Source: Mesostigma viride (lineage: Eukaryota > Streptophyta > Mesostigmatophyceae > Mesostigmatales > Mesostigmataceae). Taken from it: a stretch of DNA of 64,000 nucleotides. A program made the translations under genes and the position numbers. The first letter of the stretch is position 1. The number at the start of each line of letters is the position of its first letter. The notes beneath the pieces were generated by a model. The model searched no databases, had not been told where the DNA came from, and saw only the letters and a list, made by a program, of their open reading frames with translations. Positions 13,037 to 24,906 of the stretch are shown here, in pieces. Location: assembly GCA_009746045.1 (NCBI GenBank), contig RPFO01000082.1, positions 4,337,241-4,401,240 of the forward strand, given 5' to 3'.

Positions 13037-14030
13037 CCCGTATGAGTTTTGGAAGGATTACATTAAAAGCACGTAGACTGTATCACATGCCCAGTACTAA
13101 TAAAGGAACCTTTATTCATCAGATACACAACGAGAGGGATCGGGGAGGGCGCCCTTGACTAGCTTGCACTAGCTTCTCTCACTGCCTCAAGCGTGCGGGC
13201 CACAAAGGACCCTCTTAGCTGCATCGTGCATGGAGCAGGCCCAGCTGTGGCACCTGCAATTCAAAAAGAACCAGGCTGACACAAGCAGATGCTATAAATG
13301 TATGGCGTGCAGTGCGGTCAATATAGACGTACGGCCGGGGCTGATGCACAAGCTAATGGCCACAATCAGCAGGGCCATGGCTGATACATGATCGACCCTT
13401 GTGATTGCATAAACGGTACGCACAGTACTGACAGTAGTATTTACCATGGATGCAGCCAGCTTATAGAGTTATATATATGGTTGGATCCAGTTAGTCATTT
13501 CTCGAACCAGATACAGGTACTGTTCACAGCTAGCCGCGTGTAAAATGTATGCATGAGTTATTACAGTAATTGGCATGTTAATTTAATTTATGTGCAACAG
13601 GCTGCCACTGAGCGCACAGGAGAGTGCGCAGCTGTACGACAGAACAGCTAGTCAACAATGTGAGCGCAAGTTGTGCAATGTTGGTTTTGGTTGGCGACTC
13701 GAGCTACATGAGGAACATGTAGCTCCAGTCAGTGTTTGACTTTGTACTGATCGATCCCTCAATCTGCATGTTTCCGTCGAGGTATAGAAACCTAAACATA
13801 CTATCTAGCCAGGAAACAGATTACATCGTGCACTTTGTCAATCCACGGCACTGAGGCCAGCCAGTGCGGTCCTTATTGTATAGAGATCGATTATAAATAT
13901 AGGCCTAGGGGCTATCGGACATTAAACATATGAATATACACAACTCTGCATATTCCACCAGACATGTACTTGTCTCGCACATGCATCAAGCGGCAAGCAT
14001 CTGTCCTTCATACCCGACCACATGCATCAT
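13037..14030. other. NUBPL 3' region and AT-rich intergenic DNA
   Basis: An AATAAA at 13099-13104, 63 bp after the stop, is a candidate polyadenylation signal. Beyond it the sequence has many short frames and no recognisable domain or repeat family. Confidence 0.4.
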
Positions 14031-14690
14031 TAACTAATTAATTAAACACGTGATCCCGTTGCCCGGAGTCACGGAGCACAGGAACTTGCTTTTAATCCCT
14101 GAGTATGCACAGTGGGCAGGGGGGCAGAGACCCCCCCGGCCCTTTCCTCATGCCACAGGCATGCCGGCCACAGGATGCATGCACAATCGAACCCGTCGAA
14201 ACGATCCGGCATTCCCTGTGGGTGCAGTACATATGACCCGTGTGAGCATTGCATTGCGATGAAGACGTTCGAACAAATAGGCAACTGTGCTATAGGCGAG
14301 ATGCATAACTAGGCTGGCAGATGTTTGTAATTGGTTGGCTACGGGACACGGGTTAGGCAAGAGGCATGCATGCATTGTTACGTTCGACCAGGTGCATTGG
14401 CCAGCATTGCACATGGGACGGCCCTATTAATTCATTAATTAATTAAACTCGTGCTCCCGTTGGGGAGTCACGGAGCACCGAAGTGCTTTTAATCCCTGTG
14501 TGTGCACAACAGGAGAAAGGGCAGAGACCCCCAGTCTCCTTCATGCCTAAGGCATGCCACAGCTGCATTCGGGCGCGCTAGCTAAACGGACACGCTAACG
14601 ATCCGGCCGGCAGCCTGTGGGTGCAATAAGACCCATGTGAGCGTATCAAAACAAGGAGCGTGGGCAAGTAATCTGATCGAAGCCAGGACG
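14031..14690. repeat. Dispersed TTAATTAA-flanked repeat (family E), two copies
   Basis: Two related units at about 14031-14330 and 14426-14690 start with TTAATTAA runs, then a C(A/T)CGTG(A/C)TCCCGTTG block, gagtcacggagca, cttttaatccctg and gcagagaccccc. A third copy in the opposite arrangement lies at 41640-41815. Coding potential is not seen. Confidence 0.75.
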
Positions 14691-15125
14691 TAACATGGCT
14701 GTACAAGGACTAAGACGGCCCTATACATGTCAAGCCCTATACATAATTATATCCAGGTTGCATCTGACACCCGAACATGGGGGTGTCTAGATGCATGCCG
14801 TCCAGAACACAGGTCTTGGGCTTAATTCTTTGGGTCTTGCTTGTGACGGAGGAACTTCGTCCACGGGTCGCGTCACTCGGCTGCTGCTGATCGAGAGGCC
14901 GGAACGTCATGCAGTTTGTCGTCCATGCAGCGTACGTTCGAGGTCGTACGTGCAACTTCTTGCGGCACGAGAGGAACAACCACTTTAATCTTCCACGGAC
15001 CGGAAGGTACCTAAGCAGGACTGGTGGGAGTGCCGCCTTGCCGATCCTGTGAGTGGGGAAGCTAGGCGGTGCCCACGCAGTATAATTACCTCCGTCATCC
15101 TAGGAGCTTGCTCCTGAGCTCGTCC
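14691..15125. other. No supported gene
   Basis: Short frames on both strands only (for example 65-80 codons near 14740-14990) with no recognisable domain. Confidence 0.4.
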
Positions 15126-15455
15126 TCAGGAGACTTGGCCGTCTACCCTGGCTGCTGATCGAAACGACACAGCACCACTCGGCATCGGCAGCGGGCGCCG
15201 TTGGTGTCCTTGAGCACTTCTGCGCGGCGTTGGGCTTCCATCTCCATATGCAGCTTCGTGGTGATGGCATCCTTGGTACCGATCGAGGTGGTCGCTGATC
15301 CGACTGCAGTAGGTCCGCGTAGGAGTGCGGCGGGAGGCTGCTGCCATCTGCCGGCTCACATCAATCCAAAAAGCCATTTTTGTCCCCTGAAAATTATCAG
15401 GACTGATAGAATAATGGTCAGTTTGGCCTAAAACTCGGCACCAAGCAAGGTGCAT
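15126..15455 (-). pseudogene. Fragment of LINE ORF1
   Basis: One minus-strand frame reads TTSIGTKDAITTKLHMEMEA followed by RRAEVLKDTNGARCRCRVVL and ends CRFDQQPG-stop. This matches in layout the ORF1 region at about 56400-56550 of this window (helix, then an [12 protein letters not shown] strand). It is truncated at both ends. The assignment rests on that internal similarity only. Confidence 0.5.
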
Positions 15456-15662
15456 AATCAGATATATTATGATGCCATGTGGTCATGGTGACCAAAGGGT
15501 GGAGCCACGAGCCACGAGCCACGAGCGGACATGGCTGACGGGCGACGGCGGAGCTCAGAACTTTTGCGTCTGAGCCCCAAATTCAGTCAAGCTACTTGCA
15601 TCAGATGCGTCTTTTCAAGACGCATCTGCTAGTATAATCGGTCACGGCTGTAACGCAGTATT

Positions 15663-16242
15663 TTGAAAATGCCACCAAATCGCAGCCTTGACAAGCAAAT
15701 TCAGCTGGCGTCGGCATTCCCGTCGCCAGCAGCACGTGCGACATCAACTCCTGCGGACGCCAACCTTTTCGCGCTGATCGAAGCTCTCTCCCCCGGTCTG
15801 CCTCCCTCGACGCAATGCTCTACACCAAATTCGTCGCCTGATTCCCAAGAAAACCCGAACTTCCCATACCAAATGGGATGTCCGCCGCTTCGGCGCCGGC
15901 CAGCGGGATTTTTGCATCTTGGAAATCTTTACGCTCACGATCGAAGGAACAATGTGACGATGTTATCAAGTTCCCATGGCCCGCCATGACGAACTTTTCC
16001 TGCCTACCCCTGGCGACAAGGTCACCAAGCCCGCCTGGGAATGGCTGCTTCAAGAACCGGAGGCGTACTTGAAGGCAGTCATCATGTGCAGCTACCTGCG
16101 CTGCGACGCCCAGGACATCACCCAGATTGGCTACGCTGGCCTCAGGAGCCTCCTGCATGAGCGCAGACGGGCAGCCACAGCAGCTGCAGCATCCCCGCAG
16201 AGCAGCACCTCCCCCATGCAGCACGGACTCCATCTGCACTAG
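15663..16242 (+). pseudogene. Unrecognised broken coding region
   Basis: Overlapping plus-strand frames at 15663-15989 and 15976-16242 read like one protein broken by frameshifts. A middle frame contains RTSHTKWDVRRFGAGQRDFC and the last contains LPTPGDKVTKPAWEWLLQ and ends PMQHGLHLH-stop. No family is recognised. It stops right beside a palindromic GTTACCGG array, so it is probably transposon-derived. Confidence 0.35.
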
Positions 16243-16990
16243 GAGTTAATTTTACGGGGCGTAAACGCCCCGGTTGAGGTTACCGGGGCGATTACCGGCC
16301 GGTAACCATGTACGTTTAAGGTTACCGGCCAGGTTACCGGCCGGTAACCTTAAACGCGACAGACTAAATACCGGCCGGTAATGGTTACCGGGCGGTAATA
16401 GTTACCGGAACGTTTACTGGGCGGTAACTTTTACCGGAGCCGTAACCATGCCCGTAACCTTACTGGGTTACGGGCATGGTTACGGCCCAAGTAGAAGTTA
16501 CCGGGCGGTAAACTGACATGGTTACGGGACCAGTTCTGAAAACCGGGATGGGTTACCGGCATGGTTACGGGACCAGTTCTGATAACCGGGATGGGTTACT
16601 GGCCTGGTTACGGGACCGGTAACTGGCCCGTAACCTGTACAAGTAACTGACCCGTAAACGGGCATGGTTACTGGCATGGTTACGGGTCCGGTATTTGGCA
16701 TCAGCATAGGTTACGGGCCAGTCTCGGGCATGGCTACTGGCCTGGTTACGGGCCCGTAACCTGGCCAGTAACCATTACTAGTTACGGCGCCGTAAACGGT
16801 CCTGGTTATTGCCATGGTTACTGGTCCGGTATTATGTACTGGGGCAGGTTACGGGCCTGGTTACTGGCCCGTAACCAGGCCAGTAACCACTACTAGTTAT
16901 TGCCCCGTAAACAGGCCTGGTTACTGCCATGGTTATGGCCCAGTAACCAAACCCATAACTAGTTACCGTCTTGGGTATGGATCTCAAAAT
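16239..16990. repeat. Palindrome-rich GTTACCGG/CCGGTAAC array (family D)
   Basis: About 750 bp of diverged GGTTACYGG / CCRGTAAC half-sites, many forming perfect short palindromes. It opens with ctaggagttaattt at 16239-16252, and the reverse complement of that 14-mer closes a similar array at 55185-55198. Confidence 0.85.
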
Positions 16991-17335
16991 GCAGGATTTG
17001 ATGTAGACAGTCTCTAACAATTTATTATGCACATACATATGATATTAAAATAATTTATTCAGAGAACCATAAGTGTAAGTGTAAAAGACAAGGGCGGCCC
17101 ACCATGATAAAACACATAGCATCATTGGCTCACATCAGAAAAACACAGAGTATTCAAAGGCAGTATCATCATCAATGTCTTCAAGGTCCTGCCATAATAC
17201 AAGGTTCCACCTAGCGTAACATTACCAGCTGGTGGTAAGTCTGGACTTGGGGTCCAGCCAAGGCATGGCCTGATGCCATTGTATACCGTGCACAAGTTGT
17301 GGATAGTCATTATTGTCTTCCGCTAATGCCATTTA

Positions 17336-18877
17336 TCAGCACTCGTCCAGTGCTTCCTCCTCAATGAGGTCGTCCAGGTCTGCATCGAACTTGGCTGCGT
17401 CAGCGGTGGTCAGAAACTTCCTCGCCACGAGGCCGCTAGCTGATTTGGCCCTCATGTCAGCCTCAGCTTCCCACACGGAGTCTACCACAAGGCCGACATG
17501 GTCAATCAGGACCTTTCGCTGCTTCATCGTGTCCACGTTCCAGTGCTTGAACTTGCGAAGGAGGAACTGCGCATTGACACCACGAGCAAGTCCAATTGCA
17601 AGCGTACACACATACATGACAGTGAGCAAGTGTAGAATGTAATGCATACGACATCATGGATATATAATGCATGATGTTGCAAAGGGCACAAGGAAGAACA
17701 GCAAGGCTTTACCATATCGTTTTTAGACCACACGTTCCTCGACAGGCCACCACCCATTAAACCTAGTTGAGCATTAAAGTGACCCCATAAGTCATACACT
17801 TACGTCATACACCAGGCGTTTACGCCCCTTGGAGCGGATGTCGCCGGCTGGCGCTGCCGCCGCCTCAACGTACTTCTTGTTGTCTAGCGTCATCTTTCGA
17901 ATCTGCTTCTTGGCATTGGACCTGGTTGATGTCAGGTGGCATCGCATTGCCGATGCTGCGTGCTTGGCGGCGGCCTCCCTCCTGCCCGCTGGCATGTAAT
18001 TGTTCTGGATGGCCACGTCCGCCACGATGGCAACATACTTCTTCCACAGCCCCCCGTCATCCTCCTGGTCCATGGCCTCAGGGGTGAGAAAGTGGCCATC
18101 CATGTCGTCAAACGCAGCCTGGATCTCCTTCTTTTTCCACTGCGAGACCCAAACAAAACACACAACCAGAATTGCAACGACACACGTGACAAGTACTGTT
18201 GATTGCATTTGCATTTCGTAGATCATAACCACCCCAAACAACTCCAAGGAGAACCATACGGAATGATGCACTTTAAAGGGTTCCCCTAATACAGCAGAGG
18301 GGTTTACCCATTCGAAGACTGGAACGAAGCCAGCGTCGATCGAGCCGCGAGCGTCGCTCGCCGGGCTCCCCTCAGGACCTGAGGCACTGGAAAGCCGGGT
18401 CGGCTGCGTGGGCGTGGCCTTCTGCGACCGGGGCTGCCGACCCTGGTCCAGTAACTGTTGAAGCATCTCATACATCTTGTCGGTCATTTCTTTCTGCTTC
18501 GCCATGTCGCTCTTGAGTTGGCGGACGTCCGCGGCTGTCCCGCTAGGGTCCAGCCTGCTATGAGTAGCGCCCCCGCTGCCTGCCTCAGCTTTCCTAGTCT
18601 TCCCCTTGCTGCCCGAGCCCTTGGCCTGCCCACCCTTCTGAGGCGTGGTGTCCAACTCATCGTCGTCATAGTCGTCGTCCTGGTCGTCCTCGTCGTCGGA
18701 GGTTTGTAAGTCCTCCTCCGAGTCCAGGTTCTCCGCCTCCTGCTTCCCCCAGTGGTCGTTTTTTTCCACGTCGGCCCGCCTGGCCTTCTTTCTCGCTGTG
18801 GCCTCGCGTGCCGAGACCATGCCCTTTGTTGTGGCTGCACCCTTTGGTGCCGCCATGTCAGTCCGGCGCTTTCCCAT
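17336..18877 (-). CDS. Unknown three-exon gene, acidic N-terminus
   Basis: Exons are 18877-18308, 18139-17804 and 17566-17336. Donors are GTAAAC and GTAAGT with CAG acceptors; all phases are 0, giving 378 aa. The 168-bp intron 1 is a multiple of three and open, so an unspliced reading would add a false hydrophobic segment. The N-terminal 100 residues are basic, then strongly acidic (D/E runs). A helix near 'QLKSDMAKQKEMTDKMYEML' could be a coiled coil. The second half has KKYVAIVADVAIQNNYMPAG and RSNAKKQIRKMTLDNKKYVE, and the protein ends EEEALDEC. No family is recognised. The layout (charged N-terminus, helical core, repeat-rich surroundings) would fit a transposon-encoded or nuclear protein, but that is inference. 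ATG 18877 is the first in frame; 18856 is possible. Confidence 0.55.
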
Positions 18878-19071
18878 ATTCACTTCAGCTGCTTTTGCTG
18901 CGTTCTGGGCACTGGTGCTGCGTTCTGGGCACTGGTGAGGCTTTCAAGCGTGCGCTCGTGCAAAATGTAACGCAGCGGTATGGTCTGGCGCGTTCGGAAA
19001 TTCAAAAATCAAGGCGACGCGTCGGCCCCGGTCCACGTGGCTCACTCGCAGAGGAGCTGCTTCGGGCAGTC

Positions 19072-20094
19072 GTCATGAGTCGAGTACATAGCGGAGTGCT
19101 GCTGCATTGGAGACACTATGTACTCTTGGAGTACATAGTGTGCCACCCTATGTACTCTTGGAGTACATAGGGTGGAGTACATAGTCACTCCTTCCTATGT
19201 AATACGGGCGTGTCTCACCGCGTCGGCAGTCCCCTATTCGGAAATCCCGGATCATATGTACTCCGGACTATGTACTCTTGGAGTACATAGTGTAGTTACG
19301 TTAAATAGTGCCGGAACCTTTTGCCGCCTGAGGCAAATCGGTCCGTAACACTATTTTGCCCGGAATAACCACTTCCGAGCACCCAAGTTAATTCGGCCGA
19401 ATTAACTTGGGTGCTCGGAAGTGGTTATTCCGGGCAAAATAGTGTTACGGACCGATTTGCCTCAGGCGGCAAAAGGTTCCGGCACTATTTAACGTAACTA
19501 AAACCTGGCCTCGTGGAGGGGGGACGAAGAGCCCGAGACATCCGCCTAGGCCGCTGAGCACGCACCACTAAATGCGCCGGAACTGCCTCAGTGAGGATTC
19601 GAACCCCTGACCTCCAAGGTGCACAGGTTTTAGTTACGTTAAATAGTGCCGGAACCTTTTGCCGCCTGAGGCAAATCGGTCCGTAACACTATTTTGCCCG
19701 GAATAACCACTTCCGAGCACCCAAGTTAATTCGGCCGAATTAACTTGGGTGCTCGGAAGTGGTTATTCCGGGCAAAATAGTGTTACGGACCGATTTGCCT
19801 CAGGCGGCAAAAGGTTCCGGCACTATTTAACGTAACTAGTGTGCCACCCTATGTACTCTTGGAGTACATAGTGTGGAGTACATAGTCACTCCTTCCTATG
19901 TAATACGGGCGTGTCTCACCGCGTCGGCAGTCCCCTATTCGGAAATCCCGGATCATATGTACTCCGGACTATGTACTCTTGGAGTACATAGTGTGCCACC
20001 CTATGTACTCTTGGAGTACATAGTCCGGAGTACATAGTCACTCCTTCCTATGTAATACGGGCGTGTCTCACCGCGTCATGACTCGAGTACATAG
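19072..20094. repeat. Palindrome-core array (family C), first copy
   Basis: Short palindromes (arms cactatgtactc and gagtacatagtg, 3-base centre) alternate with an approximately 85-bp core that contains acgggcgtgtctcaccgcgt and cctattcggaaatcccggat. The array is bounded by gtcatgagtcgagtacatag (19072) and gtcatgactcgagtacatag (20075). It is interrupted at 19294 by a family A element. An inverted second array lies at 44800-45185. Confidence 0.85.
19294..19837. mobile_element. Hairpin-core-hairpin element (family A), single-core form
   Basis: Two identical 206-bp perfect palindromes (19294-19499, 19632-19837; ends agttacgtta/taacgtaact) flank a 132-bp core (19500-19631). The core is itself bounded by aaaacctg/caggtttt and on the minus strand holds GGGGTTCGAATCCTC, a tRNA T-arm/pol III B-box. 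The flanks agtgt (19289-19293 and 19838-19842) are a 5-bp target duplication. No protein is encoded. Confidence 0.9.
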
Positions 20095-20530
20095 CTTAGT
20101 GTGGAGTAGATAGTCCTAATAATCCCTGCCACTTGGAGAATAGCAATTGAAGGTCCTGTGCTCACGTGACACCAACTTCATTATATCACAGTAGGTTAGG
20201 GCTTATATTATATAAACGTCATTACCGTGGTTCGTGAAGTGGCGGCGGCACAGCGCAAAACTTGGCCAGGCCGAATGCATGGAATTAATGTTTTGTTCGC
20301 CTTGTTGAATTACCGTTCATTGCCCAATTAACGCAGGCAAGAAGAACTACACGCTGGATACTAGGATACTCAAGGGAGTGGAGGACCCTCGGCACAGGAA
20401 CTCAAACAGTGGCTTTAGCTGCATGGCTGGTCGTCGGTGTCTTTGAGCCTTATGATGAAAGGCACGGACGACCCTCCACCGGGACGGTTTCAGGGTGCCT
20501 AATTATTCCCGTCGAAGGAAGCGATTACAA
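20095..20530. other. 5' region of transposase gene
   Basis: No separate gene is supported. A CAG acceptor at 20493 precedes the open frame, so an upstream non-coding or short coding exon (around 20336-20480) is possible. Confidence 0.35.
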
Positions 20531-23500
20531 ATGCCTGAGCGGTATCTCTTCAGCAGGCAAAGAAAGCGTCAAGACATCGCCGTGGCTCACACCGTCATTG
20601 GCATCAACAACTGCGATGAGGACGTTGAGGACGAGTTGGTGGATAACGCTGCACTTGGTGATGATGTTGACGCTGGGAGGGCTCTGTCGCGCGACGCTGG
20701 GTCAGATGAAGTGGATGCAACTGAATCAGGGGATGGAGGCGACGGCGGGAATAGTGCTGACTCCGTTGAGGAGCCCGCCGTGCAACGGAGACTTAGCCAT
20801 TGTCCAGGGGGGAAAATAGACGGGCGCATGACGGTGGCAGCTCCTGATCCATGCTCAGTGCCTTCGGCCCCAACAGACGGCCAGGGAAATGAGACTGGGT
20901 ACGGGATCTTTCGGTCGCACTCGGAGTTTCTGGAGTTTGCATACCATAAGCGAATCGATTCTCGGACTGACGAAGGCGTGCTGTGCAGAACTGCCATGAG
21001 ACAAGACCCCAAGTACCGATCGGAAGATGCCGACCGGCTCACGCTCCCTGTGGTCAGGAAGGTGGAAAAGGAGCTCCCAACGCACCATGTCACGCGAATT
21101 GAACTCCCTAACGGCTCTGTCGCCCACACGTGCAGCATCAAGACCCGGCTTCAACATCTGCTACGCCAGCACAATGTCACGCGCCACCTGCATGTGCGGC
21201 CCGAGGTGCTTGCGGATGGCCGGCGCACAGGTTTCCACATGAGTACCTTCTTCCACGACCATCCTCTGTGCCGCCTTCGTGGGATAGCGCTATCCGGCCA
21301 GACGTTCACGGTCGGTGACTTCCTCGAGGTCTCGGTGACTGAGGACGGTGTGAACAAAGGCAAGCCTTATGGGGCCCCGGTGAGGCTGACCGGCGTCCTG
21401 TACCAGCGTGACGACAAGCTCTCGGATTCTGTCAAGGTGCTCTTCGAGGTGCAGTACTTGTATGCCAACAAGTGGCGACACACGCACCTGAAAAGGGGAA
21501 GCCCCGGGTTTCATGAGAAGGAGCTATTTGCATGCAACTGGACGGAATTGGTGGAGGCAGGGACCTACAAGCGCCATATCAGGGTTCACTCTGAAGAAGA
21601 CTTCGCGGAAATGGAGCAAGAGGGCACAGTTGGGAAACACGACTACTTCTTGTCACGGACATACGGAGTCACGACCGGGGGCATCGTGGAAACAGATGCT
21701 GATGGGAATGATCTAAGGGATCCCCATGGCCACCCTTTGATGCAGCCCATAGGTGATTTCAGGGACTGGCAGAAGGGCCCCCTCCGCAAGTGTCAGGCCC
21801 GCCCGCGGCTGGGCTTGCCCGTCGTTGTGATCCCAATCGTGCTTTGGATGGATAGCTTCAAGATCACTGACAATACGGATGCCGATGTGGTGTCGTATCA
21901 GTTCAGGATCCTAACGCTGGATCGATCGGCTGCCCGCAATCACGTGGTCACGCTGAGGCCAAAGCATGTGGATGCGGATGCCTTCAACAAGTGGCTGCTG
22001 GATAACGAGATCCGCCCACTGCAGCAAGGGGTGGCCATGGAAATGGCAGACCCTCTGACCGGTGTTGTGTCGTGGATGGAGGTCAGAGTACCCTTTTTTT
22101 GGCTGCTAGATTCCGGGGCGCGGTTTGCAGAGATGGGGCTCATGGCGTCTGGCAGCAATCATGGCTGCGGCTTTTGTACTCTCCACTCCGAGTTCTGGGG
22201 GCACACCGAAGTGGTGCTTGAGCTGCGTACGGAGGAGGGCCACCGAGCTGTGTGCGCAACCATGGAGCGTGAGGGACTGACGGCTCGTGAGAAGTAAGTT
22301 AACCCTACATGAACTCCATGCTATATAACACAATTGGTCTGGTAGCACCCCACGTTGCATCTACCAGTCTTATGTAGACCCATTCACACCGCACCATGCA
22401 TGCATGGCGGATGGTACCCAGGTCCAGCGGGAGGAAAGCAACGCCGCCCTGTGTGCAGTCATCAATTGTGTGTGTGGCAGCAACAAGGTCTGACCGTGCA
22501 CAGATGGTCTGTAGCATAAGGTCTGCCGTGGTGGTTCGGATATCTGCCAAGCTTTCGTAGACCATTCCACAAGGTCTGCATGCTTTGACGTATCCCGATT
22601 GTGAAACTTTGTGCCTTCCATCCCACACATTGCGTTTTCCAGGGCCAAGCTCGCGAAGGAGGCGGAGGCGGAGCACGGTATTAAGCACAGCCGTCCCTCC
22701 GTATGGCAGGGTCTCAGGCACTGGGACAGGTTTCGACGGTTTCCCATTGAGATCTTTCACTTGCTGTGCTTGGGGATCATCAAAACCGTCTTCATTTTCA
22801 TCTGCACCCGGCTCCTGAAATCCGATGAGATCCGGGAATGTGATGCATATGCGAGAGCGTGGCCCACCACCAGCGGAAGGGCCGCATTGCCCAAGAACCC
22901 GTTCACCCGATACCCTTTCTTCAAGGCCATGCAGTTCCTGCAGTGCCTGCCGATGGTACCACATGCCATGGAATGGATTCTTCGAGTGCGGGAGTCTGCC
23001 AAAGAACCTAACGCACGGCCTCCCCAGCGCGTTCGAGGCACTGCTCAAATGGTGCGGGACCTTTGCGTGGTAAGACCTTGCCAACCTAACATTCCCCGTA
23101 TGCTACATCATGTGCACTTGAATAGACATGTCACTTCATGATGTGTGAGCTGTTTTAGGTTTTTACCTACAAGCCCCATGAGTCAAAATATATATTATAA
23201 TCGCATTGTAAACACTGGCTGGAAACGTGCTTTCAATGTAATGCTGCTCATGTTTGCTTTCATCGCAGTGGACGGAGATGGTACTGAGCGAGTACACTTC
23301 CCCGACGCATGCTGACAATGCCGACAAGGTGTATCGCGAGTTCCTGAAACGTTTCAATGCCCTATGGCCTCGTGGAAAGTACGCCAATGCTGGCGTGGTT
23401 GCACAGAGGGGGAAGACTGCAAACGAGCGAGGCCACAACGCTGCCACAGCCAACTGTCATATGGGGCTCCATGTGGCGCACCAGACCAAGGACGTGGGCA

Positions 23501-24906
23501 GGCTCTGGGATATGGACGGCCATGCGTTTGAGAGGGATCACGGCATTATTGGGGACCTGATGAGAAGCGTCAACGCCCGCCATATCCTAGATGCTGACAA
23601 ATGGTTGCTGCTGAAATGTAAGGATTATTACCAGCCTGCTGCTATTTTCATGTGCAACGCAAGCTTCCAGCCGAGTTAGTACCGTGGACATGTACATGCA
23701 TAAGGGCCGGGCTGTGCTTAGGGTTTAAAATAGTTTAGGGTTTGGGGTTGGGATGTGTGATTTTGGATGTCAGAATGGCCCCCGTGGCCCACCTCTATCG
23801 GGTGTGTTCCAGGGCATACATGCAAGGTGGCGATCCCAAACCTGGCCCATTGACAGCCCACCCTGTAGACGTTATGCATATTGTAAGGCACCATGAGGAG
23901 GTTACGAGGTGAGTGTCCTGGGGCAACGTGCACTAAGTTCAGGAATCAATGAGCCTAGCTCACTGCATGTACTGTTTGCAAGGATTGATACATCGCCCCG
24001 TTCACCATGCATCGCTGTTTTCGCAGGGGAGAGGCAGCACGCGTTGGATAATATACTCAAGGGGCTCGAGGACCCAGAGAAGTTCTTGACTCCACAGGCG
24101 CGTGAAGCACTGCTATCAAGCCCAGCTGCCAAGTACTTGTTCAAGAGTGGAGGTGTGCATGAGGAATGGCTCTCCGGCCAAAGCGGCACGGCTACACTGG
24201 GGGTGGCATTGGCGGACGGGGCTGCGTACCCTACAGTTGAACACACCGAGGGACGTGCTGGGGGACGGGTAAGGACATGTTTTGGCGGCATCCCCAAGCT
24301 TCTGATCCGCAGCACACGCAACGGTACTGATGGGGTCATCGAGTGGGAGCACGTGCAGCATGGTTTGACGCCGGCTATTGTCTTGCATCGCTTCAAGGAG
24401 TATTTTCCCGAGGCGGCGGAGACGTGGAATGAGTTGAAGACCCCGGGTGTGCGGCTATGGCGCAAGGCAGTCACATACAAGGCGACCGTGGCGGTGGGGC
24501 ATACTTATGCTTACAGGCCGCAGGACTACAGAGTCGGTGCCGCGGAGGATCCGCGTCGGTACGTGCTTGCTGATGACGCTGGAGAGCATTGGATATGTGA
24601 AGTCACAGCTGTAGTGTCAGTGGAAGGGAATGATGGCAAATCCTATTTGTGGATCGTGCCCACGTGGTACGAAGAACTGGGCAAGTTTAGCAGACGCCAG
24701 CAGCTGCCCTTGTTCGAGAAGGCTGCCGAACCGGTAGCCGGTGAACTCTTCCCTATTTATCGTGTCACGGCTGCTGTGACGATGGTCCACCAATGTAACG
24801 GGACTGTCCACGACCCCAGGTGCACCACATCTGCAATCCCCATGAGAAAGGGGGATCGCAAGAAGGAAGGAAACAGGGAACTGATCCATAACGCAGGGAA
24901 CCGGGT
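20531..24906 (+). pseudogene. Tnp2/Plavaka/KDZ-like DDE transposase, split by an LTR retrotransposon
   Basis: Exons 20531-22293, 22643-23069, 23269-23617 and 24027-24906, continuing at 41119-41215 after the inserted element. Donors are GTAAGT, GTAAGA and GTAAGG, and the phases fit. Counting the target duplication once, the total is 3516 nt (1171 aa). The N-terminal third is acidic. A candidate first catalytic Asp is in VLWMDSFKITDN (exon 1), followed by a Cys pair GCGFC. PIEIFHLLCLGIIKTV in exon 2 sits where Tnp2-type proteins have D-P-M-H-L. NCHMGLHVAH and DMDGHAFERDHGII in exon 3 match the conserved His/Glu block near the end of this fold. The C-terminal part resembles a small beta-rich domain ending in His/Cys. 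The family call rests on motif layout. An in-frame GTG lies at 20495. The gene is now non-functional unless the insertion is absent from other alleles. Confidence 0.6.

Noticed and set aside
16239-16990. Centromere or origin made of GTTACCGG repeats
   Set aside because: Too short and too irregular to claim; a similar array at 54885 suggests a dispersed element.
17792-18883. Single 363-codon ORF with a hydrophobic stretch read as a membrane segment
   Set aside because: The hydrophobic stretch is a 168-bp intron with GTAAAC donor and CGCAG acceptor that happens to be open.
19294-19837. TRIM-type miniature LTR retrotransposon with the hairpins as LTRs
   Set aside because: Size and 5-bp duplication would fit, but the repeats are perfect palindromes without TG...CA ends, no primer-binding site starts the core, and cores can be inverted.
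20409-20819. 136-codon plus-strand ORF overlapping the transposase start
   Set aside because: Mostly another frame of the transposase exon; only the part before 20494 could be a separate upstream exon.
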